Assembly (NCBI RefSeq): GCF_003086295.3
Contig: NC_092048.1
Span: 72,644,841 to 72,708,840 of the forward strand
Length of the DNA stretch: 64,000 bases
Source: Arachis hypogaea
Taxonomy: Eukaryota; Streptophyta; Magnoliopsida; Fabales; Fabaceae
Direction of reading: 5' to 3'
Numbering within the stretch: position 1 is the first letter of the stretch; each line of letters begins with the position of its first letter. The notes under the pieces are model-generated. The model was not told the origin of the DNA. It did not search any database and saw only the letters and a list, made by a program, of their open reading frames with translations. Below are positions 10,768 through 20,797 of this stretch, piece after piece. The position numbers and the translations under genes were made by a program.

Positions 10768-12030
10768 TGATGCCAATGCATCATGGGTTATTTTCCTATG
10801 CTTTTTCACCTTTAATTTTCACTAATCATGCTTAATTATTGAGTATTTTTGTGCTTAAATCATGGATTACTTTCATCTCTTTGAGTTTATCTATTTTGCA
10901 GAAATTGATGAAAAAAGGAAGTAAAAAGCACAAAACAAGCATGAAGGAATAAAAGGGCATAAAAGAGAAGCAAAGAAGAATCAACGTTGGAGGGAACATT
11001 GGTGAACCAACGTTGCCACTCCAACGTGCTTGACATGGCATGGAAGAGAGAGCGACGTTTGAGCCAAAGTTGGCCCTCAAACGTTGCCTCAAACGTGCCA
11101 AGAAAAGGATGCAAAGTTGGAACCAAAGTTGGCCTCCAACTTTGCCTCAAACTTGCCAAGAAAAAGGTGCAACGTTGGAGCCAAAGTTGGAGGTCCAACG
11201 TTCCTGGCAATGTAGTCGATGGTTTTTAAGGTGCCATAGTTGGAGTCCAACTATACCTCCAACTATGCTCCTGACATCCTGACAGGGTCTTCTTCAAACA
11301 AGAATAACTTGAGCTACAGAGCTCCAAATGAGGTTATTCCAAAAGAATTGGAAAGTAGACATTCAAGACTTTCCAAGAATATATGGCACTACATGGTGGA
11401 CACTTAACTTGAGGGAGAAAACTGCCCCGAAAAGTGCAAAGATGAATATAGTATAAACCTGTAGTAAGGCCAGCTGACCTCCTCACCTTTGATCGAGTAT
11501 AACTCGAGCTGAAGAACTCCAAATGATGTGCTTCCAATGGCATTGGAACGTAGACATTCAAGACTTTCCAACAATATATAATAGTATGGGGTGAACAATA
11601 AGTTTGAGCTTCAGAATCGGACATTGTTTTCAATGCTGGTGCACCAACGTTTGGGGTCAAACGTTGGGTCCAACATTGGGTCCAACTTTGGGTCCAACTT
11701 TAAGTTAAATGTTGAAGTGAGCCTGGGAGCATCTCTCAATGTCTGTGACACCAAAAATGGCCTCAATGAATGCCAATACACCATTCATGCATGCATTCAC
11801 CTCTAAAGCAAGCAAGCCCACAATTGTCACTTAATCCAAGGCACAAGAAGCATCTAGATTAGGAATTTTAATTCGTTTGTAATTTGTATTTTCATCTTTG
11901 TAAGCCTATATATAGGCATTAGCCGGATTGGAGGAATTATTTTGGATTGGGGGGGGGGAGTCCAGAATCACACACACATCCCCTAGCACACACCACTGGG
12001 AGTGGGTCTTCGGACCCCTCCCCGTACACT
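10768..12030 (+). repeat. Partial LTR G (TGATGCC... family), 3' end lost
   Basis: It starts TGATGCCAATGCATCATGG followed by TTTTCCTATGCTTTTTCA, like LTRs A, C and D. It has a block of CAACGTTGG-type words at 10980-11215 and two copies of the GACATTC-loop hairpin (11348-11376, 11543-11571). A perfectly palindromic TATA region GCCTATATATAGGC lies near 11904-11917. A poly-G tract lies near 11950. The expected LTR end and PBS are missing before the CACTA terminus at 12031. Confidence 0.65.
11348..11571 (+). other. Two U3/R stem-loops with GACATTC loop (LTR G)
   Basis: 11348-11376 pairs TTGGAAAGT with ACTTTCCAA around a loop containing AGACATTCAAG. 11543-11571 repeats it with one stem mismatch (TTGGAACGT). 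Both are followed by AATATAT. Versions with compensatory stem changes occur in LTRs D, E and the three FIDEL-like LTRs. Confidence 0.6.
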
Positions 12031-12300
12031 CACTACTAGAAAATAATATATTACAGACAAATTTTTCAGACAAAAATTTTTTGTCGAAAACACCGATGGA
12101 TTTCAGACAGATTTTCTGTCTATAAAAAATTAATTTTTTTTTCAAAATTTTACCGACAGATTATAAAATTTGTCGGTAATTCTGTCTGTAAAATTGAGAT
12201 TTTAATTTTAAACTTATCACGGAGGAAAAATCCGTCTGTAACCAATTATTAAACCTGTCCCAAATTCTAATTGCCTTAATTTAAATAAAATTTCCATATT
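12031..12300 (+). mobile_element. Terminus of a CACTA (En/Spm-type) DNA transposon
   Basis: The sequence begins CACTACTAGAAAATAATA, matching the conserved terminal inverted repeat of plant CACTA elements. It is followed by subterminal repeats of the type ACAGACAAATTTTTCAGACA, CCGACAGA and its complement TCTGTC, as expected for transposase-binding regions. The three bases before it (ACT) could be the target duplication. I found no matching inverted end (TTTTCTAGTAGTG) downstream in the window, so the right end is unknown and no transposase is seen. The end at 12300 is only the end of recognisable subterminal repeats. Confidence 0.75.
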
Positions 12301-12660
12301 CATTCGCACGAGCTTTCAATCTGGCCCTCCATTCACTCTTTCCATCGTAGTCGCAGAGCTTCTTTTGCCGTCCCATCGCCGCTCGCGTCGGACGACTCTC
12401 TTCGTCGCCCCTACCGTTGCACGAGCTCTCTCCGTCACTCCTTGCATCACACGAGCTCCCTCTGCCAGTGCCTCATCACGTATGCTCCCTTCATCGCCAT
12501 CATCGCAGAGCTCTCTCCGTCGCTGCTCTCATCGACATCGTCGCACGAGCTCTGTCTGCTGCCTATCGTTGTGTCTGCTCCCTTTCATGAATTTCAAGTA
12601 TACTCTGATTTTGTGATTATGTTGCGTAGGGCTCAGTTTTCTATCCTAATTTTAGTTTTA
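12301..12660. other. C/T-rich, UTR-like stretch inside the presumed CACTA element
   Basis: This is GC-richer than its surroundings, with CATCGCCGC, TCTCCGTCGC and similar runs. Short frames exist (12365-12616, 12442-12717), but their Ser/Arg/Leu-rich products look like translated 5' UTR. I do not recognise a protein. It may be the 5' part of the transduplicated remorin fragment that follows. Confidence 0.35.
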
Positions 12661-12666
12661 TCCCAG

Positions 12667-12916
12667 TTTTATATGCTGTGCTTGCAAGAGTTGTCACAGA
12701 GAAGAAGATGTCATTAATCAAAACCTGGGAAGAAAGTGAGAAATCAAGAGCAGAGAACAAGACCTAAAGATATGTCATTCTTCATATTAACTAACAAGCT
12801 ATTTATTACTGATTTCGATCAATTTGTTTCGCAGAACTCAGAAGAAGCTTTCATCCATTTTATCATGGAAAAACAGTAAAATAGCTTCCATGGAAGCTGG
12901 ACTGAAAAAGATTCAT
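12667..12916 (+). pseudogene. Remorin C-terminal-domain gene fragment (two exons)
   Basis: Exon-like block 12667-12761 follows a TTTTATCCCAG acceptor and encodes AVLARVVTEKKMSLIKTWEE...SRAENK. Block 12835-12916 follows TTTCGCAG, encodes TQKKLSSILSWKNSK...EAGLKKIH, and ends at a GTAAGC donor. Together these match the conserved remorin C-terminal coiled-coil region. Remorins are plant plasma-membrane nanodomain proteins. The intron donor after the first block is degenerate (AACAAG runs into ACCTAAAG), and neither the N-terminus nor the last exon is found. It is a fragment, 0.6 kb inside a CACTA end, which suggests capture by the transposon. Confidence 0.7.
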
Positions 12917-13127
12917 GTAAGCATGTATTTCATTTCATTAGTTACTATAATACTGTATTCTAACTTTTATGAGCATTAGTTGCCACTTTTAACTTCTGTT
13001 TTTTGTGTTAAGAGTTATTGACAAGAAATGAGAATATAAAAATGATTTCTTTTACTCTATAAAAGAAGAGTGTAAAAAATTATCATTTATCAAAGATTAT
13101 CTGAATTCTCTTTTGACTAAAACAAAG

Positions 13128-13378
13128 AACAAGTTGACTGGAACATTTCCCGGGGCACTGAAGAGCTTGGAGAGTATGACTTATTTGTAAGTGATAGCTA
13201 GAACTTATTTACAATTCTATTATGTAAGATTCAACTGAAGTTTATTAACAACTTGTCAAGTATTACATTTGAACTTTGCTTAATTAGTCCTTGTTTCATG
13301 AAATTGTGATCACTATCCATTAGAAACCTTTCTTCCAACAATCTTCAAGGGCCTATTCCAATCAGCTATCACGGATTG
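13128..13378 (+). pseudogene. LRR gene fragment, ERECTA-like exon pair
   Basis: The first block encodes NKLTGTFPGALKSLESMTY and ends at 13186 before a GTAAGT donor. The second starts at 13324 after TATCCATTAG and continues NLSSNNLQGPIPISYHGL. The splice joins in phase 2 to complete a leucine codon. The pattern (N.L.G.FP..L..L..L.YLNLSSNNLQGPIP) is the plant extracellular leucine-rich repeat. One repeat per exon with phase-2 introns recalls ERECTA-type receptor kinases. No further repeats, transmembrane segment or kinase are present. It lies about 200 bases after the remorin fragment on the same strand. Confidence 0.6.
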
Positions 13379-14030
13379 GTAATTTGGATACATTATAAGT
13401 ATGAATCATTTAATGTATCTACTTACGTAAAATGTAAATATCTCTGGTTCATACTAATGATTTATTCTAGTAGAATTTGCTAATCTTAGAAGTGTTATGG
13501 ACATCCAAGTTATTTGTCTTTTTTTTTCCTCATATGAAATTTGTTTTCTCCTTTGATTACTTCCTTTTTTCTATTTGCTAATTGGTTTTTGTCCTTCTAT
13601 GTTGCAGTAATGTATCTTGAATCTTGTAGTAAGCCATCATCACTAAGTTGCATGCTTCTTTTGGCAACAGGTTAGTGCTATTTACTACTACTCTATATAT
13701 GTCTCAATGCCATTATGTATGTCCATCAGAAGAAAGAACAAAACTTGAAGCTATACACATAGACAAAGACAATGCAATTTGGTTCTTGTAATCTCAACAC
13801 CTTAAATTAGATGGATGATATTTAAGTTTTACAGTTTAGTTAAGTGAATTTAGATCGTTCGTATTTCATTTAAGTTTCACAGTTTAGTTTATGTCTACCT
13901 GGAGTACAGCTTCAAGTTTGTCCATACTGAATGCTGTGAGAAATAGTTCCGAGTTAAATGCCTGCAATGCCATAACTTGTTTTGATCTTATTCTTATGGC
14001 TTATAGTAATGAGTTAAAGAGAACTAATGA
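13379..14030. other. No recognisable feature between LRR fragment and cupin pseudogene
   Basis: This is AT-rich and intron-like. There are no long frames and no repeat structure that I can assign. It may be decayed intron or flank of the captured gene fragments. Confidence 0.4.
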
Positions 14031-14036
14031 ATGAAC

Positions 14037-14729
14037 TTTGTAGTCTCCAGGTGTAGTGAGAGGTATAAAGAGATTGGCAAGGACAAGGTTCTAATTCTCA
14101 TTTTTGTTAACGAAATAGACTACTGTGCCTGCTGCTACCCTCATCATGTCTCCATCTTCGAGGTTGAACCTATCCGTTTTGTCTTCTCTCACCAACCCAA
14201 TCACCGCTCTCCCTATAATTAAAAATTCCACAATATAATTATGATTAAATTAAAGAAAGAAAGAAAGAAAGAAAAAGGTACCTTTGAGTACAAAGATAAC
14301 GGCATCGGAATCAAAGTAAGTTGGAGAGGTGAAAGTGTGTCCCTTAGCTTCCATAGTGACCAAAATATAATTGCTAATGCTTTTGATGAGCTTGGATCTT
14401 CTACTGAACTTGTTCAGAACCCGAACTCTTCCGTCTTGTGTTTCCAGCCTGGTCCTAAAATCTTCATTATCAAACACATAAGGATTTTGATTCTCCATCG
14501 TGGTTCCCTCTTCTTCTTCTCGCTCTTTTTTCATTTGATGGTACCTCTCACAACTGCGAACGCATGCTCGCTTGTCACTCTTGGAATACTGTTGCTGCTG
14601 GCCACACTGGTGCATGCATGTTGTGAGCTCAGGGTCCTCTTCTTCCTGCTCCTCATCTCTGGATAGAGCAGCTAATAAGTTGGTGCATAGAGAGAGCAGA
14701 ATAATGAAGAGAACAAGCTTTGTTTTCAT
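14037..14729 (-). pseudogene. Sucrose-binding-protein/vicilin-like seed cupin, truncated after exon 2
   Basis: Exon 1 (14729-14282) encodes a hydrophobic signal peptide (MKTKLVLFIILLSLCTN), a Cys-rich segment (CMHQCGQQQQYSKSDKRAC, then CERYHQMKKE), the NPYVF motif and the start of the first cupin barrel. A 69-bp GT-AG intron (14281-14213) in phase 1 interrupts the conserved Gly of the ..LKG-RAV motif. Exon 2 starts GRAVIGLVRED and holds a premature TAG near 14085 (NKNEN-stop-NLVLANLF). Homology ends after TTPGDYK at about 14037, so the second cupin domain is gone. The family is legume 7S vicilins and the soybean sucrose-binding protein, which are vacuolar or membrane-associated seed proteins. 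The exon 1 reading frame is otherwise clean, suggesting a fairly recent loss. Confidence 0.85.
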
Positions 14730-14805
14730 AGGTTATAGTCCTAGACTCCTAGTTATTAAGAAACAAACACAACAAACAATAATAAGACACTGATTTTTGA
14801 AGGGG

Positions 14806-14832
14806 TGTATGTGTATGCATGTATTATATATT
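14806..14832 (-). promoter_or_regulatory. TATA box and RY-like motif of the cupin pseudogene
   Basis: Reading the minus strand, ATATATAATACATGCATAC lies about 80-100 bases before the ATG at 14729. TATATAAT is a plausible TATA box. CATGCA is the core of the RY element of seed-protein promoters, though here it is downstream of the TATA rather than upstream. Function is inferred. Confidence 0.4.
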
Positions 14833-14849
14833 GTGTGGTAGGTAGTAGG

Positions 14850-15636
14850 GACTAAGGATGAGTATGCAATATAGGAATAATAATGATGGCATCTGGGACT
14901 TGGGACTTTGGAACTTGGGAGTGGGGATAGATGATTATAACATGCACAAGGACAAGTGTATACCAAGCCTTTAGGTGTCACAAAATTGAAAACTAAATGT
15001 CTAAATCATCAACAGATTGCCAACTACTCTACCACAATGCACAAAATCATCACAGATAGTAATAGGAGAGTTTTTAATATACTGATGAGATAACAGCTTC
15101 CCTTATACAATGCCTGATGAGATAAGCAGTCGACTAATGATTATTCTGACTGTTTGATCTCTCTTTAACCCGTTACAAAGTTTCATGTTTTGTTTTGTTT
15201 TGAAAAAGTGGGGGGAAAGGAGAAAGAATTTACAGCTACCAGCAAAAGGTATCATTTTTTTAGGGTCCTTAGCTTTGATCACTGAGGTTTTTCAGTTTTA
15301 ATCCCTTAGTGTGCCACCTTGTTGCTTTGCTGCTTTGTTTTTATGAGTTCCATTTTCTGAGCTTGTAAAGTTCAATTATTGTAATTTTTCATATTCCTTT
15401 TGGAGTGTGAAATGACAAAGCTTTCATTTTTGGTTTCAGAATGCGAACAAGAGGCTCAATGGCATTTTTTTGTCCATGTAGCTAATTCCACATGGTGGGA
15501 TAAGATTTTATTGTTGTTGTTTTATGTTATTATTTTGGTATGATCTAATGTTATTATTTTTAGTTTTTTACATTTTTTGTGTGTGGCCAAAATAGTACCA
15601 CAGAATCAGATAAGCTTTATATGCCAAGGACACTAA
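14850..15636. other. Upstream flank of the cupin pseudogene; nothing else recognised
   Basis: This is single-copy-looking AT-rich DNA between the pseudogene promoter and LTR A. I find no ORF, RNA gene or repeat boundary other than the LTR start at 15637. Confidence 0.4.
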
Positions 15637-17867
15637 TGATGACATGTCATCATGTCATATTTTTCTATGCTTTTTCATACAAGAAATTGATGATTTGTGC
15701 TTAAATATTGAATGCTTTTGTGCTTAAATGGTATATTTCCTTGATCTTTTGATTTTATAGTTTTTGTAGTAAATAAGAAGAAAAAGAAGCAAAAGAGCAC
15801 AAAATAAACCAAAAAGAAGAAAAGAAAAATTTTGGGCACGCTTTAAAGATTGAGCACACTTTGGAGCCTTAAGCCACGCTTTTAAAAGCGTGGCCCATGA
15901 CCAAGAATACCACAGACAATTAAAGCATGCATGCATGCCATCATGAACCATGAATTATTTAATTAGCATTATTAATTAGCTTCACGGAATTACTAATCAA
16001 TCATGCATGTAATACATTATTAAGATCAATGAATTAATGCTTCGGTGAATTAATGAAAGAATGCATGCAAGTAATATTGTTTTAATACTTTGCTAAGGCA
16101 TTAAATGAAAGCATGCATACATTATTAAAGCCAATTGGCTAATGCATTAGCATTAATCATGAACCAAGCATGCATGAAGTATTAGTAATGCCAATAAAGC
16201 TAGTGTTCATTAAAGCAATTGGAAGCCTAGCGTTCATTAAATTGAATGCCACGTTCAAGACAATGAACATTTTTCGGCTTATGGAAGAAAGGAAGCAAGC
16301 ATTCAAGCAAGGGCGCTACGTTGTTTCTCTTAACCGAGCGCTATGCTTCACAAGGAAAAAGGCATGTACGTAGCGCTCAAAAATTCCAACTGAGCGCTTC
16401 ATCAAACAAGGGAAAGCAAGGCTCGAAGAGGGAAGCAAAGGAGAGCTGCGCTCTCTTCACCAACTGAGCTTTATCGTGGGTCTCCTCATGAAAATGCAAG
16501 GAAAAAGGCACCAAAATGGTTCACCAAGGATTCGAAACAGGGAACTTGCACTCAAGAGAAGCGCTATCCTTGTTTGCTTCACAAAGAAAATTGGCGCTGA
16601 AGTGCGCCCACCAAGGTTCGAAGTAGGGGCTCATTAATAAGGAAAGGGATGGTGCGCTCTCCCAATTCACTGAGCGCTACCCTTCTTGTTTTTCCAAGGC
16701 AATAAGCACCAACTTGGCAAGGCCAAGGTCCATGAGGATGTTGCGCTCTCCTTGTCAACCGAGCCATGCCCTGGGAGGTGTCCCACACACCAAACCACAA
16801 TTGAACCAAGGAAACAAGCATTGATGCTCGGTTGCCTTAGTTAACTGAGCATGACCCTGGGAGCTGCACCATGACCCAAAAATCAATTAAAAAAAGCCAT
16901 TTTGGATCCACTTTTCTTCAAATCAAAAGCAAGCAAAGCCCATTGACTCAATGGCACAAGGATCAATTAGATTAGGAATTTCATTTTGTAATTTGCTTTT
17001 AATTTTATTTTTATTTTTTATTTTGTAAAAAGCCTATATATGGCATCATTTTCATTTTTGTAAAGGAGGATGGCTCTACTAGAGAGCAATAGGAGTAGGA
17101 TTAGAATAGAGAGCTTTCTTTGAAACACTTTTAATTTTCTGCACTATTTACATTTCAAAAAATCAATTCAGCTTTATGCAAATTTCCTTTCCTAAAATTA
17201 TGTTCTTCTACACTTTCACTATTTAGTTTCCTTTGAGCTTGATTTACTCTCTACATTCTGCAACTTACATTTGAAATTGTTGAGATCCAAATTTACTTTT
17301 CTTGCAAATCTGCAATTCTATTCTTCTGCAATTTTACTTTTCCATTCACACTAAGCTTGATTTACATCTCCTACACAATTTACTTCCTCTGCAATTGCTT
17401 TAAGCTATGATCTACTGCTTCTTTTACTTTCTAGCACCCAAGCCTCCTTTACATTTCATGCACTTTACCTTTCTTGTCATTTAAGCTTCTGTCAATTTAT
17501 AATTCATGCAATTGTCCTAAGTTTTAATTTAATGCTTCTTTGATTTCCTTGCTCCCAAATCCCTTTACATTCACTGCAATTTATATTTCTTGTCATTTAA
17601 GATTCTGTCAATTTATATTTCTTGCTCTTTAAGATTCTACTCATTTACTTTCTGCATCTTTAAGATTCATGCAATTTACATTCTGTTGGCTACATTTCAT
17701 CCAATTTCACTTTAATGTTAACTTGACTAAACTAATCACCCACTAAACTTCCTTGATCCATCAATTCCTGTGGGATTGACCTCACTCTAAGTGAGTTATT
17801 ACTGCTTGATACGACCTGGTACACTTGCCGGTGAGTTTAGATGTTGGAATCCGTTTCCAACCCATCA
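15637..17867 (+). repeat. LTR A (5' LTR of element A)
   Basis: It starts TGATGACATGTCATCATG and ends CCAACCCATCA immediately before the spacer AGTTTT and a PBS. TATA region AGCCTATATATGGC is near 17031-17044. GAGCGCT-type words cluster at 16305-16860. The last ~1 kb is T/C-rich with repeats of TTTACTTTTCTTGCA type. No coding potential. The partner 3' LTR is not present in the window. Confidence 0.8.
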
Positions 17868-17873
17868 AGTTTT

Positions 17874-17891
17874 TGGCGCCATTACCAGGGA
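17874..17891 (+). other. PBS of element A
   Basis: TGGCGCCATTACCAGGGA matches the tRNA-Asp PBS with three mismatches and lies 6 bases after LTR A. Confidence 0.7.
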
Positions 17892-18068
17892 TTGATTTAG
17901 ATCAACAATGATTAAGTGGGTGAGAAGTCTAGATCAAGTATTTTCTTGATTTTTGTTTTCTGTTTTAGATTGAAACCAAGGTGTTTGAGTTTTTGCCTCA
18001 CTAAGAAATTCTCATCTCTGATATAAGCAATTTCAATTTTCCTTGGTGTTGTGTTTTCCAAAATTCAA

Positions 18069-19265
18069 ATGGAGTTCAACTCATCTTATAATCAAACAAA
18101 TTTTATGGGATATTACCCACCATCACCAATCTCTAATGGTAGCTGGGAATATCACCAAGAAATGATAAATGATCAAGCAAATTACATGAGATATTGTCCA
18201 GAACCACAAAATGATTTATGTCATTATCCTCAAGGTAGCTGGACATATCAACAAGAGTATGAACAATCAAGTGAAGTGAACTATTTTTCAGGGCCACAAA
18301 GTGACTCATATTGCTATGATATTGACATAAATTGTGGCTGGGAAGGGAATTTCAATATTTTATCTTCTGTTCATCAAGGAACATCATCATTTGATTGTGC
18401 TGTCAATGCATACATGGAAAATTGTTTCCCAATGCCACAAGATGATTCATACTGTGATGAATTCAATAATTCTTCAAGTTGTGCTTGGGAGAATCAAAAT
18501 CAGAAAGTATTTGACAATTCATACTCCACTTATCAAGAGCTATCATCACTTGAGCAAACCTTCAATTCATTCATGGAAAGCTGTCAAACCTCACCTCCCA
18601 GTTTTTCATCTGAAAATTCTTCATCACTTAACTATCCCTTGACACAAAATCTCTTCCAAAACTCACAGTCCTCACAAACTTCCATGAACCAAAACCTCTC
18701 AAGGCTTGAAACCATGCTTGAAAGATATGAAAGGGAAGCACAAAGATCATGGAAAGAGCAAGAAAACTCCCTCACAAACATGGAAATGCTGTTAGCTCAA
18801 TTGTTGAGTGCAAAGAAGAAAGAGGAAGGGCAAGATGAGGAAGCCTCTGTGTCAAGTGAAATTTCAATGGAAAAGGAGGTTGTGGAGGTGTTTGAACCTG
18901 TGGCTTCATATTCACAGAAGCTAATTGAGGTGATAGAGGAACATGAAACTTCACTCCTAAAAGACTTAATGGAAGATCATGTAAAAGAAGAGGAGGAAGC
19001 CAATCAAGGAAGTTCACACTCAATTGAAGCAGAAAATTACAGGAAGGAAGAGCTCACTGAACCATCAATTCAAAAAGCTCTTGATAAAGACAAAACTCCA
19101 ATAATAACACAGCAACCAAGTCTTGAATCCAAAGAAGTGAAGGCAACTAGCAAGAGCACCAATTCTATCCCTAATCCAGCAAGGAAGTTCCTTTTCCTCT
19201 CCTTTATTTCCAGCACTTTAATTTGCATGATTGTCTTTATCTTCTCTGTTTACATGTGTGTATGA
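18069..19265 (+). CDS. ORF1 of element A: MEFNSS-type low-complexity/coiled-coil protein with C-terminal membrane helix (398 aa)
   Basis: I do not recognise a named family. The start at 18069 (ATTCAAATGGAG, MEFNSSYNQTNF) is conserved in elements C and D; the frame upstream to 18051 lacks an ATG. Residues about 1-190 are rich in Tyr, Asn, Gln, Ser and Trp and contain loose ~30-residue repeats with a YPP..(D/N)..HYP.G.WEY core. Residues about 205-290 are a heptad-like charged helix (LSRLETMLERYEREAQRSW). An acidic stretch follows. The last ~24 residues (FLFLSFISSTLICMIVFIF) are a clear hydrophobic helix after a basic/proline linker, so the protein may be tail-anchored. There is no gag, protease or RT motif. 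It is the first and only ORF after the PBS and is uninterrupted, unlike most ORFs nearby. Confidence 0.7.
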   Translation: MEFNSSYNQTNFMGYYPPSPISNGSWEYHQEMINDQANYMRYCPEPQNDLCHYPQGSWTYQQEYEQSSEVNYFSGPQSDSYCYDIDINCGWEGNFNILSSVHQGTSSFDCAVNAYMENCFPMPQDDSYCDEFNNSSSCAWENQNQKVFDNSYSTYQELSSLEQTFNSFMESCQTSPPSFSSENSSSLNYPLTQNLFQNSQSSQTSMNQNLSRLETMLERYEREAQRSWKEQENSLTNMEMLLAQLLSAKKKEEGQDEEASVSSEISMEKEVVEVFEPVASYSQKLIEVIEEHETSLLKDLMEDHVKEEEEANQGSSHSIEAENYRKEELTEPSIQKALDKDKTPIITQQPSLESKEVKATSKSTNSIPNPARKFLFLSFISSTLICMIVFIFSVYMCV

Positions 19266-19308
19266 ATAAGCATAGCCTGAATTTTGATTGTAACATGTTG
19301 TCAATTTT

Positions 19309-19395
19309 ACTACTTGATGCGACCCGGTATACTTGCCGGTTAGTTTGTGCGAATTCAATTTTTTGCCATCAAGTTTTTGGCGCCGTTGCCGGGGA
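19309..19395 (+). repeat. LTR tail plus perfect PBS of element B
   Basis: From about 19309 the sequence switches to the last ~63 bp of an LTR (ACTTGATGCGACCCGGTATA ... TTGCCATCA, ending 19371). AGTTTT and an exact 18-nt tRNA-Asp PBS (19378-19395) follow. The rest of that LTR is absent. It is therefore a second PBS only 1.5 kb after the one of element A, at an A/B chimera junction. Confidence 0.7.
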
Positions 19396-19561
19396 TTGAT
19401 TTAGATTGACAAGGATTAAGTAGGTGATAATCTAGATTAGGCATTTTTCTTTATTTATGTTAAACCCACTAACTGTTTGAGATTTTGTTTCTGCTAATTG
19501 TAACTCCACTCTAGCAATAGAGTGCTCTGCTTTTATTTTTATTTTGTTTGTGTTGTCTGCC

Positions 19562-20797
19562 AGGAAAAAGAGGAGGTGCATCCACCTCCTTTGATTCTGA
19601 ACCAGAGAGAACCTTCTTGAGGCTAAGAAGATAAGCAAGAGGAAAGGGAGTGATTGGAAAAGAAGAATCAGAAGAGGGAGATCAGGAGATGGAGGATAAT
19701 CTCCCTAATCCACCAGAGGAGGTGGCCAACAACAATGGCCAACCTCCAACGAGAGTTCTAGCCTCTTACACCATCTCTAACCCAAGAAACTGTGGGAGCA
19801 GTATACTCACTCCAAATGTCCATGCCACTAACTTTGAGTTGAAGCCTCAACTTATCACTTTCGTGCAGAACAATTGCTCTTATGGAGGGAGTCCTCTAGA
19901 AGACCTAAATTAACACTTATTTGTCTTCCTGAGGATATGTGAAACAATCAAGACAAATGGTGTGCATCCAGATATCTACAAGTTGCTGTTATTTCCATTC
20001 TCTTTGAGGGATAAGGCATCTCAATGGCTGGAGACATTCCCCAAAGAAAGCATCAATAACTGGGATGATTTGGTGAGAAAATTCCTTGCTAAATTCAACC
20101 CACCTTAGAGAATCATTAGGCTGAAAATAGAAGTACAAACTTTCACTCAAATGGATGGAGAATCACTTTATGAGGCCTGGAAGAGATACAAAGCATTGAT
20201 AAGGAAATGCCCACTTGACATGTTCAATGAGTGGGTCAGACTTCAGAACTTCTATGAGAGCTTGACTCCAAAAGCTCAAGAGGCTTTGGATTACTCTGCA
20301 GGAGGCTCACTTCAGCTAATGAAAACAACAGAAGAGGCTCAGAATCTCATAGATACTATTTCCAACAACTAATACTTCTATTCTCATCAAAGGAAACGCC
20401 AACTAACTTCAACTCTAAAGAAGGGTGTATTGGAGCTTGAAGGTATGGACACTATCTTGGCACAAAACAAATTGATGCACCAACAAATCCAATAGCAAAT
20501 GGAAATAATGGTGAAGAGAATAGATGGTCTTCAACTAGTTGCAAACCAACCACCAGTTGTGTGGGGACCAAATGAAGAGAGGTATGAAGAACAGCAGCCT
20601 GAACAAGTTCAGTATATGCACAACCAAGGATCTGGATAGAATGAGTTCCATGGGGACACTTATAACTCCTCTTGGAGGAACCACCCCAATCTGAAGTGGG
20701 GATACAACCAAAACTCATGGCAAAGAAATTCCAATCCAAGCAACCCCGCAATACAAACCACCATAACCATCAGACCACTAACTAAAATCCATACAGA
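19562..20797 (+). pseudogene. Gag of element B (degenerate)
   Basis: A gag-type polyprotein can be followed in one main frame from 19650: ATNFELKPQLITFVQNNC, then the gag domain (DIYKLLLFPFSLRDKASQWL, FPKESINNWDDLVRKFL, GESLYEAWKRYKALIRKCP). Stops occur at 19911, near 20106, near 20370 and twice further on. An earlier piece (EPERTFLRLRR) near 19600 is in a shifted frame and resembles the N-terminus of the gag at 1-310. Homology continues to the next LTR at 20798. No pol follows. It is non-functional. Confidence 0.8.

Noticed and set aside
9720..10825. Several overlapping ORFs of 60-167 aa on both strands
   Set aside because: They arise from the GGCGTGGCACGCC array. Products are Trp/His/Ala repeats, differ by frame, and have no homology I recognise.
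12365..12717. Two overlapping ORFs of 83 and 91 aa
   Set aside because: C/T-rich UTR-like sequence upstream of the remorin fragment. The second runs into the remorin block in the wrong frame.
13441..13480. TTATTCTAGTAGAA as the second CACTA terminus
   Set aside because: It lacks the final GTG of TTTTCTAGTAGTG and has no subterminal repeats on its inner side.
15724..15951. 75-aa minus ORF at the start of LTR A
   Set aside because: Falls in LTR sequence repeated in LTRs C and D, where the frame is not maintained.
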